From NCBI GenBank assembly GCA_964555935.1, contig CAZKUN010000080.1:1-33903 (forward strand): a stretch of DNA of 33,903 nt, given 5' to 3'. Below are positions 30,514-33,903 of this stretch, one piece after another; positions within the stretch are counted from its first letter, which is position 1, and each line of letters begins with the position of its first letter. The stretch comes from CAZKUN01 sp964555935. GTDB taxonomy: Bacteria > Armatimonadota > Zipacnadia > Zipacnadales > VGFC01. Both the position numbers and the translations under genes were made by a program. Under the pieces are notes generated by a model. That model was not told where the DNA came from. It saw only the letters and a list, made by a program, of their open reading frames with translations, and did not search any database.

Positions 30514-32674
30514 CTAGAAGGTCCCGCCATCATCGATCTCATCGATCTGGTTGGCCTGGCCGTTAGCCGGGCCTGCCGCGGGGTTAGTGGGACCATCCTC
30601 ATAGTAGTATTGGTAGTAGCCGGCCGTCGGGACGCGATACTTGTTCAGCACGACGCCTAGCAGGCTGCCGCGGGCGTGCTCCATGAGACGGATGACCTCG
30701 CGGAATGCCTCGACCGTCACGCGTCCGGACTCGGCCGTCATTATGACGCGGTCCGTCTTCGACGAGAGGATGATCGCGTCGGCCAGTAGCAAGGCGGGCG
30801 GCGAGTCGAATATGACCACATCGGCCCGCTTGTGCAGCTCGTCGATAACCTCGGTCATGCGCGCGGAATCGAGAAGCTCGGCGGGGTTGGGCGGCAGCGG
30901 CCCGGTGGCGATCAGGTTCAGCCCCGGAACGCCCGTATCTTGCAGCACGTCGTCGATGCTCGCTTCGCCCACGAGCACGTTTGTCAGGCCTTTGCCTGGC
31001 TCGCAGCCGAACAGGTTCGCCTGGACGGGCTTGCGTAGATCGGTGTCGACGAGGTAGACCTGCTGCCCCGCGTGGGCGGTGATGACCGCGAGGTTGGCGG
31101 CCACGGCGCTCTTGCCCTCACCACCCAGCGCGCTGGTTACGAGGAGCGACCGCGCGGGCAGATCAGTGAGCGCGAACGAGATGTTTGAACGCAGCGTCCG
31201 GTAGGCCTCCGAGACGGGGCTTTGCGGAGCGCTGAGGGTGATCACCTGCGGCGTTGCGTCCTCCAGGAGCGGGATAGCTCCCAGGAGCGGCAGACCCGTC
31301 TGGCGCACGACCTCGTCGGGCGAGCGCACGGTATTGTCGAGGGCCTCGAGGAGCAGCGCAAGCGCGACCCCGCAGAACAGGCCTAGTAGGATCGAGAAAA
31401 TCAGCGTGCTGATCAGCGGAGCGGTGACGGCCTTGGCCTCCGACGCGCGGTCGGCGAGTTCCGCGACGCCCGACCCCCGCGCCTGTCGAAGCTCCTGTTG
31501 CTGCAACGTGTCCAGGAGTTTTCTGTAGGCGTCGCGCGTGATCGCCAGCTTCTCTTGGAGGTTCTTGGCTGCGACCTGCTGTCCGGGAAGTCGCTCGGAG
31601 CGTCCGGCAACCTCACGCAGAGCGTCTTCGACCGCACGCAGCTCCAGCGCAAGCCCCTGGGACTGCGCCTCAGCCGCTCTGAGCGCGGATAGCGCCGCGT
31701 CGTATCGGGGATTTCTCTGGAAGGTCTGCCGCTGCGTCTCGCGCGGCGCTGACTCGCTCGAGCGCCTCCTGAACCATCGGGTGCTGCTGCGTGTAGCGGG
31801 CTTGCAGCCGGGCCAGGTCGGCTTCCTCTATAGCGAGGTTCCGCGAGAGCGTGTCGTACTGTGGATTGGGTTCTGAATCCGGGATCTGGTCTATGGGCTG
31901 CTCTTGAGAAACAGCATCGCGCAGTGGTCCGAGCGACCCCCGCGTCCGGTCCAGGTCCTGCTGCACCTGCGTTCGTTTGAGCCGCAGTTCAGAGAGTAGG
32001 TCCTGAGTCTTTTGCACCTCTATGTCAGGGTCGGCCATCCCGCTCTGCTCGAGCAAGGTGCGGTACTCTTCGTTGAGATCGTCGAGGTCCTCTTGGACGC
32101 CCTTGACTTGGCCCTCGAGGAACTTCCCGGCTTCGCTATAAATCCCGCGACTGCGCGTGCTGGCCGCGTTGACGTAGGTCTGCGCCAGCGTGTTCACCAT
32201 CGGCACGACGGCATCGCGCCGGACGGAGCTGATGCTGACATTGAGAATGTCGGGCTCCTCGACCTCAACGGACGCGGCCTCGAGAATCTCAGCCGGCGTC
32301 GCGCGAATCGGGGCATGCTCGCCGGTACCCGTGGCCAGGTCCCGTGCTGTCGTCTCGGCATTGTCAAAAGTGGCGACAAGCCTCGCCTGCGTGGGTACGG
32401 ATACCTGGGGTGGGACAGGCGCGTTTTCGTCAACGCTGGTCCAGAACCAGCCGGGGGGAACCGTGTGAATCAGGACGACTGCTGTGGCCGAGTAGTGACG
32501 GGGCATCATCGCGCCGATGATCCCACCGGCAAGGGTGATGATCGCCACTACGAGGATGACGAGAAGCCGACGCTTCTGGATTGTGCGGACAATGTCGCGG
32601 AACTGGCCATGTGACTGACCAGTGTTGTTGCGCGCGGCATAGCCGTTGCCGTTTAGCTGACCAGCAGTCGCCAT
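30514..32674 (-). pseudogene. Wzc-like polysaccharide co-polymerase / tyrosine autokinase, split by a frameshift
   Basis: Read across one frameshift this is a ~719-residue BY-kinase. The N-terminal part (32674-31745) has a Wzz domain with membrane helix RLLVILVVAIITLAGG and coiled coils to ARYTQQHPMVQEALERVSA. One surplus base within 31741-31747 shifts the frame; the other frame continues RETQRQTFQRNPRYDAALSA and the coiled coil, then the second helix, Walker A LGGEGKSAVAANLA, VYLVDTDLRKP, Walker B DVVIFDSPP and the Tyr cluster GYYQYYYED. It would control export and length of surface polysaccharide. Either the gene is broken or the base is a sequencing error. As written, two open frames exist: 31670-32674, and 30514-31506 with a TTG start. 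Confidence 0.88.
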
Positions 32675-32727
32675 CAGCGCACCGCTCCTGTCTCAGTATA
32701 AGTGGTGACAGTCGCTCAAGCTTCCGG

Positions 32728-32755
32728 ATTATAGCACGCGCTGGCAACGTGTCAA
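32728..32755 (-). promoter_or_regulatory. perfect-consensus sigma-70-type promoter for the Wzc-like gene
   Basis: Minus-strand TTGACA (32755-32750), 16-nt spacer, TATAAT (32733-32728). Transcription would start near 32721 and give a ~47-nt leader; AGGAG (32689-32685) is the ribosome site before the ATG at 32674. It is the strongest promoter match in the window. Confidence 0.85.
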
Positions 32756-32939
32756 TTGGCTCGCGCGCTTAATCGTAGCCCCAGCGACCTCCACCACGGT
32801 GGTGAGTGGAGGACTGAGCCGCCGGTCGTGGAACCTGATGCGGAACGGACTTGACCGTGTTTTCGGCATGTTTTGTCTACATTCCTTGGTTAACATCCAA
32901 TGCGCTTCACTTGTGCCGGCGCTGGCGGGAGCACCTCAC

Positions 32940-33903
32940 ATGTCCATACGTCGATACTGCCGATTGAGCCTATTGCTGGGCATCGTCCTTACAGCGCTCG
33001 CGGTCGCCGGTGGCCACGCCGACGACTGGGTGGATCGGCTGAACTCGGCGGACGAACAGACCCGCGCCTCCGCCCTCGGGGAGGCGATGGGGCGCGGCGC
33101 AAGCGCGATCGCTCCGCTGGGTGAGTTGGCCGCCTCAGCCGACCCGGCCACGTCACTGCGGGCTCTGCGCGCGATGGAGCGGATCGTTCACTCCGGTAGC
33201 GGGCCCGCCACGCCGGTTCAGCGCCGGGCGGCCAGCCTTGCCGTCTGTCGGTTGCTCTGGATCGATGCGCCGGTCCCCGTGAAGGCGGCCGAAGTCCGGC
33301 TCATCGGCTACGTCGGCGATGACGAAGCGGTCGCGGCGCTGGCGAGATTACTGAACCACTCCGGGCTCGGTGAGGACGTTCGTCAGGCCCTGTAACGCAT
33401 CAACACCGCCTCCGCGGGCGCGGCGCTCGTGCGGGGGCTTCGAGAGTCGCCAGCCCGGCTCAAGCCTGGCTATCTCCTCGCGCTCGCGCAGCGGGGCGAC
33501 CGCGCTTGCTTGCCTGAGATCCTCCCTCTGGCGGCGGATCGCGACCTCGGCGTGCGGATCGCGGCGTTGACGGCCATTGGCGCGCTTGGCGATGCTGGCA
33601 CTTCCTCGGCGCTGGTGAGCGGCCTTGGCGCATCCGATTCGCGCGCGCGCGCCGCTGCTGCTGACGCTCTGCTGCAGTTGGCGGGTAGGGAGGCGACCAC
33701 CGGCAACGCTGTCGTCGCGCGCAGGATGTGCGAGCGAGTGCTTCGATCCTCAACGAACACGGGCCGGCGGCTCGCCGCCGTTGCGGCCTTGGGCAGAGCC
33801 GACGACTCACGCGCGCTGCCGGCGGTTCTGAGCGCGCTCGGCGATCCCGACCCCGTTTTCCACGCCCAGGCAATGGCGCTCGTCGACAGATGGGCCGAAG
33901 GCG
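32940..33903 (+). pseudogene. exported HEAT-repeat protein interrupted by an in-frame TAA, running off the window
   Basis: ATG 32940 (GGGAG upstream) begins a signal peptide (LSLLLGIVLTALAVAGGHA) and HEAT-like helical repeats (WVDRLNSADEQTRASALGEA). A TAA at 33393-33395 stops translation after 151 residues (GLGEDVRQAL). The same frame then stays open for 169 codons to the window end and encodes more HEAT repeats: RINTASAGAALVRGLRES, VRIAALTAIGALGDAGTSSA, RRLAAVAALGRADDSRAL. Related proteins usually have a residue such as Glu here (QAL-E-RI), and a single change from GAA gives TAA. It is either a nonsense mutation, a sequencing error or a readthrough site. The function is probably a protein-binding scaffold. 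Upstream 32799-32939 is open but non-coding. Confidence 0.8.

Noticed and set aside
30514..31506. Separate CapB-type kinase starting at TTG 31506
   Set aside because: The frame upstream of 31506 continues the coiled coil to the shift point without a start, so this is the C-terminal part of one Wzc-like protein.
1..33903. CRISPR array, rRNA or tRNA genes
   Set aside because: No regularly spaced direct repeats with spacers, and no recognisable tRNA or rRNA sequence, were found by eye.

Overview
This is a GC-rich bacterial chromosome segment, probably from a metagenome assembly: it contains a 10-N scaffold gap, one apparent frameshift and one in-frame stop. The gene families are the kind common in Planctomycetota, Armatimonadota, Hydrogenedentota and related lineages. 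They include DUF4091, DUF4838 and DUF2961 glycoside-hydrolase-like proteins, a PQQ-type beta-propeller opening with NWPKFRGP, a Tat-exported sialidase-like protein, CehA/McbA metallohydrolase, creatininase and HEAT-repeat proteins. I cannot fix the phylum from the sequence. Genes mostly have good Shine-Dalgarno sequences, some with TTG or GTG starts, and several promoters fit a sigma-70-type -35/-10 pattern.

Layout. 1-2.0 kb: a small Pro/Gly-rich lipoprotein, an AAC(3)-fold acetyltransferase and a MazF-type toxin with a ribbon-helix-helix antitoxin. The toxin-antitoxin pair sits between a complete DUF4091 gene and a detached duplicate of that gene's last ~31 codons. 2.0-6.9 kb (minus): an operon of beta-propeller, unknown protein and DUF4091 lipoprotein. 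7.1-10.4 kb (plus): a secreted DUF4838 protein coupled to a solitary contractile phage-tail-sheath protein, followed by a cluster of REP-like hairpins. 10.6-14.3 kb (minus): a PHP metallohydrolase translationally coupled to a fused alpha/beta-hydrolase plus SGNH-hydrolase. 14.4-17.1 kb (plus): creatininase, a phosphate acyltransferase and a xylose-isomerase-like TIM barrel. 17.2-20.7 kb: a TPR/zinc-ribbon membrane protein converging on queA plus a sialidase-like gene.

20.8-25.0 kb: two homologous pairs of short palindromes, each pair with its dyads exactly 66 bp apart, flank about 4 kb. That interval holds a REP-associated tyrosine transposase (RAYT), a GNAT acetyltransferase, a small secreted protein resembling the 3D/double-psi-barrel fold with a long structured leader, and a secreted 567-aa protein of unknown function. 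25.1-30.4 kb (plus): DUF2961 (GH172-type), a GT-C glycosyltransferase and an N-acyl-D-amino-acid deacylase, closed by a strong bidirectional terminator. 30.5-33.9 kb: a frameshifted Wzc-like tyrosine kinase/polysaccharide co-polymerase under a consensus promoter, divergent from a HEAT-repeat protein interrupted by TAA.

How the genes fit together. The common theme is extracytoplasmic carbohydrate processing: DUF4091, DUF4838, DUF2961, a sialidase-like propeller and an SGNH esterase, with Wzc and GT-C proteins for making surface glycans. The most unusual items are the RAYT with rigidly spaced paired palindromes, the orphan sheath gene in a glycoside-hydrolase-like operon, and the DUF4091 tail duplication around the toxin-antitoxin module. 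I see no CRISPR array, rRNA or tRNA.
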